DNA from: Bacteroidota bacterium
Lineage (GTDB): Bacteria > Bacteroidota > Bacteroidia > 2-12-FULL-35-15
Assembly: GCA_016722565.1 (NCBI GenBank)
Contig: JADKIU010000002.1
Span: 434,001 to 498,000, forward strand
Direction: 5' to 3'
DNA length: 64,000 nt
Shown here: one piece after another, positions 50,052 through 56,885 of the stretch
How the letters are laid out: every line of letters begins with the position of its first letter
Position numbering within the stretch: position 1 is the stretch's first letter
The notes under the pieces: generated by a model
The model's database searches: none
What the model saw: only the letters and a program-made list of their open reading frames with translations
Told to the model about the DNA's origin: nothing
Position numbers and translations under genes: made by a program

Positions 50052-50069
50052 TTATCGTATTTGCGATAA
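50052..50069 (+). promoter_or_regulatory. Inverted repeat at the predicted transcript start
   Basis: TTATCG (50052-50057), six bases, CGATAA (50064-50069). It covers the predicted start site of the gene at 50074. A repressor site or a 5' hairpin is possible. Confidence 0.45.
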
Positions 50070-50073
50070 ACGT

Positions 50074-50505
50074 ATGTTAACCAAACGATTTTTTATTTCC
50101 TGGATTGCTTCATCTATTGTGATGTTCGCCCTTTCTTACTTATGGCATGGGGTGTTCTTAACCGATTTTTCTCGTCTTTCATATCCAATTAGCATCTTTT
50201 TAGTTTTCGCAGCGTTTGTTTATCTTATTATTGGCTTTATAACTGCAAAAGCAATTGACATTAAATTGTTAGAAAACAAATTCAAGAGAAAACCCCTGCT
50301 AAAAGGATTGGTAACAGGAGCCGCATTCGGATTTACACTCTTTGTCATAACGTATGTTGTAGGCGTTTCATTCAGCACAGGCTCTAAATTGGAGAATTTG
50401 CTGTTAGATGGTTGCTGGCAAACGATAGAGCAGGGGATTGGTGGGATTGTGGTTGGGATTACCCACTTTTTTGTATTTGATGCTTCGGCAATCGTTGAAG
50501 ATTAA
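50074..50505 (+). CDS. Small membrane protein with about four helices
   Basis: Unrecognised membrane protein, 143 aa from the start at 50074 (MLTKRFFISWIASSIVMFAL). Helices are visible at residues about 8-27, 38-58, 76-99 and 118-137. Conserved-looking features are SYLWHGVFLTDF near residue 21 and a C-terminal GIGGIVVGITHFFVFDASAI. The gene has a strong promoter with an inverted repeat over the start. The stop overlaps the convergent rarA stop. Confidence 0.7.
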   Translation: MLTKRFFISWIASSIVMFALSYLWHGVFLTDFSRLSYPISIFLVFAAFVYLIIGFITAKAIDIKLLENKFKRKPLLKGLVTGAAFGFTLFVITYVVGVSFSTGSKLENLLLDGCWQTIEQGIGGIVVGITHFFVFDASAIVED

Positions 50506-51779
50506 TATCCGTATTTACTGCCCCACAACTTTTTCAAATACTCCTTTAATTCATTTTCGCGCGCATTGTTTCCCGGATCATACAATTTTGTTCCACTTAA
50601 TTCAGCCGGAAAGTACTCCTGGGCAGAAAAATTATTTTTATAACCATGGGAATATTCATAGTTTTCACCATAGCCAATATCTTTCATCAATTTTGTTGGG
50701 GCATTGCGAAGATGAAGCGGAACAGGCAAGTTGCCAGTTTTTTTAACAAGGTCTGAAGCCAAACCAATGGCTGCATAAGCAGCATTGCTTTTTGCAGATG
50801 ATGCCAAATAAGTGACTGTTTGTGATAAAATAATTCGCGATTCGGGGTAGCCAATCACATTCACCGCTTGAAAACAATTGTTAGCAATCACTAAGGCTGT
50901 TGGATTCGCATTTCCAATATCTTCAGAAGCCAAAATCAATAAACGTCTGGCAATAAACAATGGGTCTTCTCCACCTTCAATCATCCGAGCTAACCAATAT
51001 ACCGCAGCATTGGGGTCACTGCCTCTGATGGATTTTATAAATGCTGAAATGATATCATAATGGTTTTCACCCGCTTTATCATAGATTGCAATGTTCTGCT
51101 GAACAATGTTATTTACTTTCTCATTCGTTATTTCAATGTTGTCGCCACCGATGGAATTGATAACAAGCTCAAAAACATTTAATAATTTCCTGCCATCTCC
51201 TCCTGATAATCGAAGTAAGGCTTCGCTTTCCTGAATGTCAATTTTTTTTGTTTTTAAAACAACATCTGTTTGCATCGCTAAATCGAGCATGGCTAACAAA
51301 TCTTCTTTTTCTAAATGTTTTAGGATGTAAACCTGACAACGAGATAAAAGGGCTGATATGACTTCAAAAGAAGGATTCTCAGTGGTTGCACCAATCAATG
51401 TAATTGTCCCTTTTTCTACGGCCCCTAACAATGAATCCTGCTGTGATTTACTAAAACGATGAATCTCATCGATAAAAAGAATGGGATTGCTTTGACTAAA
51501 CAAACCACTCGATTTCGATTTATCAATTACCTCACGAATGTCTTTTACCCCTGAATTAATAGCACTCAATGCATAAAAAGGCCGTTTTAGCTGATGTGCT
51601 ATGATATTTGCCAAAGTAGTTTTTCCAACACCTGGAGGTCCCCATAAAATGATGGAAGGGAGTAAATTCGACTGAATGGCATTTCTTAGAATAGCTCCTT
51701 CACCCACAATGTGCTTTTGGCCAATGTAGTTGTCCAAACTAGTTGGACGCATGCGTTCTGCGAGAGGAGTCGAATTCAT
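50502..51779 (-). CDS. rarA: Replication-associated recombination protein A
   Basis: AAA ATPase of the RarA/MgsA/WRNIP1 family acting at stalled replication forks, 425 aa. The start at 51779 (MNSTPLAERMRPTSLDNYIG) is the natural one. Walker A WGPPGVGKTTLAN near residue 50, Walker B ILFIDEIHRFSKSQQD near 100 and sensor LIGATTENPSF. The C-terminal tetramerisation region has SIRGSDPNAAVYWLARMIEGG and NAPTKLMKDIGYG. Its ATG overlaps the stop of the cytochrome gene by one base, so the two are coupled. Confidence 0.95.
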   Translation of the reverse strand: MNSTPLAERMRPTSLDNYIGQKHIVGEGAILRNAIQSNLLPSIILWGPPGVGKTTLANIIAHQLKRPFYALSAINSGVKDIREVIDKSKSSGLFSQSNPILFIDEIHRFSKSQQDSLLGAVEKGTITLIGATTENPSFEVISALLSRCQVYILKHLEKEDLLAMLDLAMQTDVVLKTKKIDIQESEALLRLSGGDGRKLLNVFELVINSIGGDNIEITNEKVNNIVQQNIAIYDKAGENHYDIISAFIKSIRGSDPNAAVYWLARMIEGGEDPLFIARRLLILASEDIGNANPTALVIANNCFQAVNVIGYPESRIILSQTVTYLASSAKSNAAYAAIGLASDLVKKTGNLPVPLHLRNAPTKLMKDIGYGENYEYSHGYKNNFSAQEYFPAELSGTKLYDPGNNARENELKEYLKKLWGSKYGY

Positions 51780-52153
51780 TATTGTTTCATTCCATTTTTT
51801 ATCCAGCATTCAATCAAATCAATGGATGCTTGGTCTAATTGAGCTTCATTTGCAGGCATTCGAGGAAACCCTCGTTCGTGTTTAATTGTTCCCAATAGTT
51901 CGCCATTCGCTCCGGCTTTTGTCACATATTCAAAAACTGTAAAATCATACCCTCCGGCACCGCCATCGCTGTGGCAACTATTGCAATGTTTCTCTATAAT
52001 TGGCTTGATAGAAGCGTACGTCAATGCTGAGGCACTGCAATCCAATACCGGTTTTACAACGGCAACTGTTTCTGTTTTTGTGGCTTCCTGTGTGCTTTTG
52101 CATGCTGTAAATCCTAAGATAATGCTAAAAGCAAAAAATAGTTTCTGTTTCAT
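51779..52153 (-). CDS. Lipoprotein monoheme cytochrome c
   Basis: Predicted c-type cytochrome with a lipobox, 124 aa. Signal sequence MKQKLFFAFSIILGFTACKS with Cys18 as lipidation site. The heme motif is CNSCH at residues about 57-61; the candidate Met ligand is in FPRMPANEAQ. It would need the Ccm system at 15-20 kb for heme attachment. It precedes rarA with a one-base stop/start overlap and follows the acyltransferase gene by 9 nt. Electron partners are unknown. Confidence 0.88.
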   Translation of the reverse strand: MKQKLFFAFSIILGFTACKSTQEATKTETVAVVKPVLDCSASALTYASIKPIIEKHCNSCHSDGGAGGYDFTVFEYVTKAGANGELLGTIKHERGFPRMPANEAQLDQASIDLIECWIKNGMKQ

Positions 52154-52162
52154 AGTTAATAT

Positions 52163-53041
52163 TTATTTTCCTTCCGGACGTTTATGTTTCCAACGCTTAT
52201 GGCTCCAAAGCCAAAATTGTGGTGCAGCAATAATATCTTTCTCCAACATGCGTGTCACCAATTCTGTAATTTCACCTTCCTTTGTGTCTTTCGGTTGATC
52301 AAAGGTTTCAAAAAATTCAAAACTATAATGTCCACGTTTTTCTTTATTAATGCGACCATATAATACCGGCTGATTATATTCTTTTGCAAATTTTTCCGTT
52401 CCGAATAATACACCCGTATCCTGATTTAAAAACGTCATCCAATGACAACTTCTAGGGTTAGATGGGGATTGGTCAATTGCAAAAATTGTAGCAGTATAGT
52501 TGTTCTTTTCTTGTTCAAATACTTGCTTTACAATTTTTGTAGAAATCATGTATAAGCCATATTTACTGCGTGTTTTACGCATTTTTTCATCAAAATATTT
52601 GTTTGATAAGGGTTTGTAAATACCTATCGTTTTGTGTTTAATTAGTGCGTCCACACCAACTGCAAAAATCTCCCAATTTGCTAAATGCCCTCCGGCTATG
52701 ATGACACTTCTTTTCTGATCGTAATATTTGTTGATTAATTCCGGATTCTTGCAAATCACTCTTTTTAATACTTGCTTTTCTGAAATTGTAAATGTTTTTA
52801 AACTTTCGAGAATTAAATCACAGAAATGGCTGTAAAATTTATCGCAAATTTCTTGATGTTCATTGGCCGTTTTTTCAGGAAAAGACCGTTGAATATTACC
52901 CAAAACGACCTTCTTTCGGTACCCGATTATCTTATATAGAACAAGATACGTGAAATTGGATAAGGCATACAATAGAGGAAAAGGGAGCAAAGATATGGGG
53001 ATAATAACACCGAAATAAAGAAACCTGTTCATTAGATTCAT
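52163..53041 (-). CDS. Lipid A biosynthesis acyltransferase (LpxL/HtrB family)
   Basis: Inner-membrane enzyme adding a secondary acyl chain to lipid A, 292 aa. One N-terminal helix (PISLLPFPLLYALSNFTYLV). The catalytic HxxxxE motif is GGHLANWE near residue 118. Further motifs are YKPLSNKYFDEKMRKTR, FAIDQSPSNPRS and the C-terminal PQFWLWSHKRWKHK, which is diagnostic. It lies upstream of the cytochrome c and rarA genes on the same strand with short gaps. Confidence 0.92.
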   Translation of the reverse strand: MNLMNRFLYFGVIIPISLLPFPLLYALSNFTYLVLYKIIGYRKKVVLGNIQRSFPEKTANEHQEICDKFYSHFCDLILESLKTFTISEKQVLKRVICKNPELINKYYDQKRSVIIAGGHLANWEIFAVGVDALIKHKTIGIYKPLSNKYFDEKMRKTRSKYGLYMISTKIVKQVFEQEKNNYTATIFAIDQSPSNPRSCHWMTFLNQDTGVLFGTEKFAKEYNQPVLYGRINKEKRGHYSFEFFETFDQPKDTKEGEITELVTRMLEKDIIAAPQFWLWSHKRWKHKRPEGK

Positions 53042-53162
53042 CAGAAAAATTTTTATAAAACAAAGATAAAGTATAGTTTTACACCACGTATTTAATTTTT
53101 TGGCAAAATAATTGCCTTAACGAATACAAATGAGCCAAATAAATATCTTTAATATCTTGAAA

Positions 53163-53618
53163 ATGAAAAACACATCCAAATTAAAAATAACATTCTTGTC
53201 TGTTTTAACTGCCGTATTATTCAGCATTCCGGCAATGGCACAAAAAGCAAAACCCAATAAATTTTTAGAAAACAAAAAGTTCAATGTGCAGTTTTATGAA
53301 GTAAAACCTACAGGGAGAGGAAAAGCACAGCCGAGTTTATTGTTTTTAAAGGGTGGTAAAATAGAAGCTGATTTAATGTATGAAAAGCTTTCATTGCCTC
53401 CGATTGCCATTCGGGTTACGTTGGATTCAACGTATACCGAAGATGAAGTGGAGATGCACATGGTAACATTTGAAGCCGATCACTCAGAAGAAAAAAACGA
53501 TTACCACTGGGAGGTTACATTAATCAATTACGACATCGAAGGAACAATTGTTCAAATGAAATCGGGTGTTGAGAAAAAGAAATTTGAATTTGCCGGATCC
53601 GAAAAAACCAAGAAATAA
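53163..53618 (+). CDS. Secreted hypothetical protein, 151 aa
   Basis: Unrecognised. Starting at 53163 gives a signal peptide MKNTSKLKITFLSVLTAVLF ending AMAQ. The mature protein is short, charged and beta-rich (KKFNVQFYEVKPTGRGKAQP, MYEKLSLPPIAIRVTLDSTY, WEVTLINYDIEGTIVQMKSG) and ends KKKFEFAGSEKTKK. A beta-sandwich or lipocalin-like fold is possible. The gene has its own strong terminator. Confidence 0.72.
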   Translation: MKNTSKLKITFLSVLTAVLFSIPAMAQKAKPNKFLENKKFNVQFYEVKPTGRGKAQPSLLFLKGGKIEADLMYEKLSLPPIAIRVTLDSTYTEDEVEMHMVTFEADHSEEKNDYHWEVTLINYDIEGTIVQMKSGVEKKKFEFAGSEKTKK

Positions 53619-53637
53619 GCAGATTTATAATTTTAAG

Positions 53638-53684
53638 CACCGACTCCGCTCTCTTTATTCAAAGGAGCGGAGTCGGTGTTTTAT
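53638..53684 (+). terminator. Rho-independent terminator, 14-bp stem
   Basis: CACCGACTCCGCTC (53638-53651) and GAGCGGAGTCGGTG (53665-53678) form a perfect 14-bp stem, followed by TTTTATTTTA. It ends the gene at 53163-53618. Confidence 0.92.
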
Positions 53685-53699
53685 TTTAATAGCTTTTCG

Positions 53700-54152
53700 T
53701 TATTTTAATCTCCTACTGGTTTCCCGTTCAATGTCTTTTTTCTTGATATCAGCACGTTTATCAAATAGTTTTTTACCTTTTGCCAACGCAATTTCCAGCT
53801 TCGCCATTCCTTTTTCATTAATGAATAAGCGCAATGGGACAATCGTTAATCCTTGATCTTTTAATTTGCCTTGAAGTTTGTTAAGTTCTTGCCGGTTTAA
53901 CAACAATTTTCGATCGCGTTTTTCCGGCACATTGTTATATGTTCCATTAAAATAAGGGGAAACATTCATATTTCGAACGAATAATTCATTTTTCAAAAAC
54001 ACACAAAATGCATCTGTAATGTTGGCTTTTCCTTCTCGAATAGATTTGATTTCTGTGCCGGTAAGCTGTATTCCCGCAAGGTATTTATCAATAAAAGCAT
54101 ACTCGAAGGACGCTTGACGATTCTTTATATTGATAGTATTCTCTGAACTCAT
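53700..54152 (-). CDS. smpB: SsrA-binding protein SmpB
   Basis: Partner of tmRNA in trans-translation, 150 aa. Motifs NRQASFEYAFIDKYLAGIQL (residues 11-30), TGTEIKSIREGKANITDAFC, RDRKLLLNRQEL and ALAKGKKLFDKRADIKKKDI are diagnostic. The C-terminal basic tail is as usual. The start at 54152 is ordinary. ssrA is not in the window. Confidence 0.96.
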   Translation of the reverse strand: MSSENTINIKNRQASFEYAFIDKYLAGIQLTGTEIKSIREGKANITDAFCVFLKNELFVRNMNVSPYFNGTYNNVPEKRDRKLLLNRQELNKLQGKLKDQGLTIVPLRLFINEKGMAKLEIALAKGKKLFDKRADIKKKDIERETSRRLK

Positions 54153-54246
54153 AAGGAGTGCAAATATACAGAAATAGGAGTGAAATTCCTCGTTTTAATC
54201 TGAAAGAGAATGTCAGGTGAAAGGGTGCAAGAGGTGGAATCGAAGA

Positions 54247-56118
54247 TTACTTCACAATTAAAACAGGCACTTTTACATTGTGTCGAACCTCATCCAAAGT
54301 TGTTCCGAAGAGGATATCTTTAAACGCTTTATGACCGTGCGCTCCCATTACCAATAAATCACAATCGCAGTTGTTCACAATCTCAGGAATACTTTTTTTA
54401 GGGTTTCCGAAACCAAGTCTCGTATCAACAATAAACCCTTTTGCTTCTAAATCAGTTTTGTATTTATCTAAGTTCAATTTATCCGACACGGTTTCCAAAT
54501 CGTCAATTTCGTGCCCCATCATTCGTGCACCAGCCGTTTCAACAATATGAATCAGGATATACGAAGCATTTTTTCCACCTTGTGCAAATGCACTGCTAAT
54601 GGCTTTGCTATCACTCGTGCTAAAATCAACTGTAATGGCAATACGATTATATTTTTTAGAGTCGGTTATTTCTAAATCACGAGGAAGTCCGTCTGGTGAA
54701 ACAGTTGCTTTGTGTTTTACACTTTTAATAATCGGTGTAAATGTGATGTAAAGCAACAATACTCCGGCTCCGATAACAATCGGAACGATTGTAAAGTAAT
54801 AAACTGTTGGATTTGATGCAGAACGAATCCATTCTGAAAGTGTTTCTACCACCAATTTAGCGTTTAATGTAACGATTGTAAGTGCAATTAACCAAGCCAG
54901 AACTTTCACCCATAACTTGTTTGCAAACTCACCCATTTGTCGCTTATTGCTTGTTAAATGGATTAAAGGAATAACAGCAAATCCAAGTTGTAAACTTAAA
55001 ATAACCTGACTAAGTATCAATAATTCCCCTGTAGCACCTTCGCCCAAAAAATAAATTACTAAAAATGCAGGAATGATGGCAATCAATCGGGTGATTAAAC
55101 GTCTTAACCAAGGTTGTATCCTGAGGTTTAAATATCCTTCCATCACAATTTGTCCGGATAATGTTCCCGTCAATGTGGAACTTTGCCCAGCTGCAATTAA
55201 AGCAATCGCGAAAAGGGTGGGAGCTGTACTGCCTAAAATATTATCCAGCAACTTATGCGCATCTTGAATCTCAGATACCTGCGTATTTCCAGTTGTAAAA
55301 AAGGCTGCAGCGGCAAGTATTAAGATGGCTGCATTTACAAACAAGGCCATGTTCAATGCAATAAACGTATCTATAAAATTAAACTTGATGGCTTCTTTGA
55401 TTCCTTTGATAGAACGGTCGATTTTTCGGGTTTGAACGAGCGAGGAATGCAAATATAAATTATGCGGCATTACTGTTGCGCCAATAATACCAATTGCAAT
55501 ATAAAGCGCAGTATTGTTTGGCATGGATGGAATAAATCCTTTTAGTAATTCAACACCATCTGGCTTTGCAAATATTAATTCTGCAATAAATGCCAAACCA
55601 ATTGTTGCGACTAAAGCCAAAATAAATGCTTCCATCTTACGCATTCCGTAGCGTTGCAATACTAACAGTAAAATGGTGTCTGCCACACTAATACTTACAC
55701 CTGCAAGTAAAGGAAGGTCAAAAAGCAATTGTAAACCGATAGCCATCCCGATTACTTCCGCTAAATCGCAAGCAGCAATTGCAATTTCAGCCAAAAACCA
55801 ATTAAAAAAATTTACTACTTTCGGATAGGCTTGTCGCGATGCTTGAGCTAAATCCAACCCTCTTACCAGTCCTAATTTCGCACTTAAGCTTTGCAAAAGC
55901 AGCGCCATTAAATTACTCATCAACAACACCCAAAGAAGTTTATAGCCAAACTGGCTTCCACCAGCAATATCAGTCGCCCAATTTCCGGGATCCATATAGC
56001 CGACACTCACCAAGTATGCAGGGCCTAAGAAAGAAAATAGTTTTTTCCAAAAGCCTGTTTTGTTGGTATCTACGCTGGAATGTACTTCTGATAAAGACTT
56101 ATGTGAATTGTCGGTCAT
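54247..56118 (-). CDS. mntH: NRAMP manganese transporter fused to a universal stress domain
   Basis: Inner-membrane proton-coupled divalent metal (probably Mn) importer, 623 aa. The NRAMP core (residues 25-450, 11-12 helices) carries the metal-binding DPGNW in helix 1 (Asp43, Asn46) and MPHNLYLHS in helix 6 (Met217). The Met supports Mn/Fe over Ca. Residues about 485-623 are a UspA domain (RIAITVDFSTSDSKAISSAF, VMGAHGHKAFKDILFG), so the protein is a fusion. It starts one nt after mntR's stop. Confidence 0.93.
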   Translation of the reverse strand: MTDNSHKSLSEVHSSVDTNKTGFWKKLFSFLGPAYLVSVGYMDPGNWATDIAGGSQFGYKLLWVLLMSNLMALLLQSLSAKLGLVRGLDLAQASRQAYPKVVNFFNWFLAEIAIAACDLAEVIGMAIGLQLLFDLPLLAGVSISVADTILLLVLQRYGMRKMEAFILALVATIGLAFIAELIFAKPDGVELLKGFIPSMPNNTALYIAIGIIGATVMPHNLYLHSSLVQTRKIDRSIKGIKEAIKFNFIDTFIALNMALFVNAAILILAAAAFFTTGNTQVSEIQDAHKLLDNILGSTAPTLFAIALIAAGQSSTLTGTLSGQIVMEGYLNLRIQPWLRRLITRLIAIIPAFLVIYFLGEGATGELLILSQVILSLQLGFAVIPLIHLTSNKRQMGEFANKLWVKVLAWLIALTIVTLNAKLVVETLSEWIRSASNPTVYYFTIVPIVIGAGVLLLYITFTPIIKSVKHKATVSPDGLPRDLEITDSKKYNRIAITVDFSTSDSKAISSAFAQGGKNASYILIHIVETAGARMMGHEIDDLETVSDKLNLDKYKTDLEAKGFIVDTRLGFGNPKKSIPEIVNNCDCDLLVMGAHGHKAFKDILFGTTLDEVRHNVKVPVLIVK

Positions 56119-56119
56119 G

Positions 56120-56779
56120 TTATTTTTTTATAGCCAAAATATTTTTTGCTACATCATTACTAATGAAAATAGTCGATTTTTTATTGACAACGATTTGCAG
56201 TGATCGATCAAAAAACACGACTTCTTTAATTTTTATTTCATCTCCCAATGCAAGTCCTGTTTTATCAAGATATTGTAAGAAAGCTGCGCTATGATCAACA
56301 ACACCCGTCATTACAATCACATCATTCTTGATGTAGTGTGCAATTGATTTGGATTTTTGGGCTTGAATTTTTCCGTTGGCATCTGGAATAGGATCGCCAT
56401 GCGGATCAAATTTGGGGTAGTTCAGAAATTTATCAATTTGTTCGATGAGCTTATCTGAGTTGATGTGTTCGAGTTGTTCGGCTACATCGTGAACTTCGTC
56501 CCATTTAAAATCCAGTTTTTCCAATAAAAACATCTCCCACAATCGATGCTTTCGAATGACGCTTAATGCTACTTTTTCGCCTTTGGAAGTAAGCGTAACT
56601 CCTTGGTATTTTTGGTAATTTATAAGTTTCTTGTCTGAAAGCTTCTTTAACATATCTGTTACAGATGCTGCTTTTGTACTCATTTTTTCAGCAATAGCAT
56701 TAGTCGAAACCTCTGAATCAACTTGTTCTATTAGTTTGTAGATTGCTTTTAGATAATTTTCCTCTGTAAAAGAATTCAT
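56120..56779 (-). CDS. mntR: Manganese-dependent repressor (DtxR/MntR family) with FeoA domain
   Basis: Metal-sensing transcription regulator, 219 aa. A winged helix (VSTNAIAEKMSTKAASVTDM, residues about 24-43) is followed by the DtxR dimerisation region with HRLWEMFLLEKLDFKWDEVH and EQLEHINSDKL. A C-terminal FeoA/SH3-like domain (LALGDEIKIKEVVFFDRSLQ) completes it. It heads the mntR-mntH operon. A 30-bp palindrome lies upstream and is its likely operator. Confidence 0.92.
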   Translation of the reverse strand: MNSFTEENYLKAIYKLIEQVDSEVSTNAIAEKMSTKAASVTDMLKKLSDKKLINYQKYQGVTLTSKGEKVALSVIRKHRLWEMFLLEKLDFKWDEVHDVAEQLEHINSDKLIEQIDKFLNYPKFDPHGDPIPDANGKIQAQKSKSIAHYIKNDVIVMTGVVDHSAAFLQYLDKTGLALGDEIKIKEVVFFDRSLQIVVNKKSTIFISNDVAKNILAIKK

Positions 56780-56801
56780 ATGAATCTAATTATTTTCATC
56801 A

Positions 56802-56832
56802 CAAAGATATAAAATATTTACAATATTCTCAA
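56802..56832 (-). promoter_or_regulatory. mntR promoter
   Basis: On the minus strand TTG (56830-56832) and TATCTTTG (56802-56809), 20 nt apart. It touches the 30-bp palindrome at 56832-56861. Confidence 0.78.
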
Positions 56833-56861
56833 AATAATTTTAGACTAGTCTAAAATTATTT
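56832..56861. promoter_or_regulatory. 30-bp perfect palindrome, probable MntR operator
   Basis: AAATAATTTTAGACT followed by its exact reverse complement AGTCTAAAATTATTT. It lies between the mntR -33 element and the -7 box of the TonB receptor gene, overlapping both promoters. Position, symmetry and neighbours fit a DtxR/MntR-type operator. Confidence 0.78.
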
Positions 56862-56863
56862 CA

Positions 56864-56871
56864 TAGATTTG
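56864..56871 (+). promoter_or_regulatory. -7 element TAGATTTG for the TonB receptor
   Basis: TAGATTTG lies 14 nt before the GTG start at 56886, so the leader is very short. The -33 position falls inside the palindrome. Confidence 0.65.
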
Positions 56872-56885
56872 TCGAAAATAATTTC

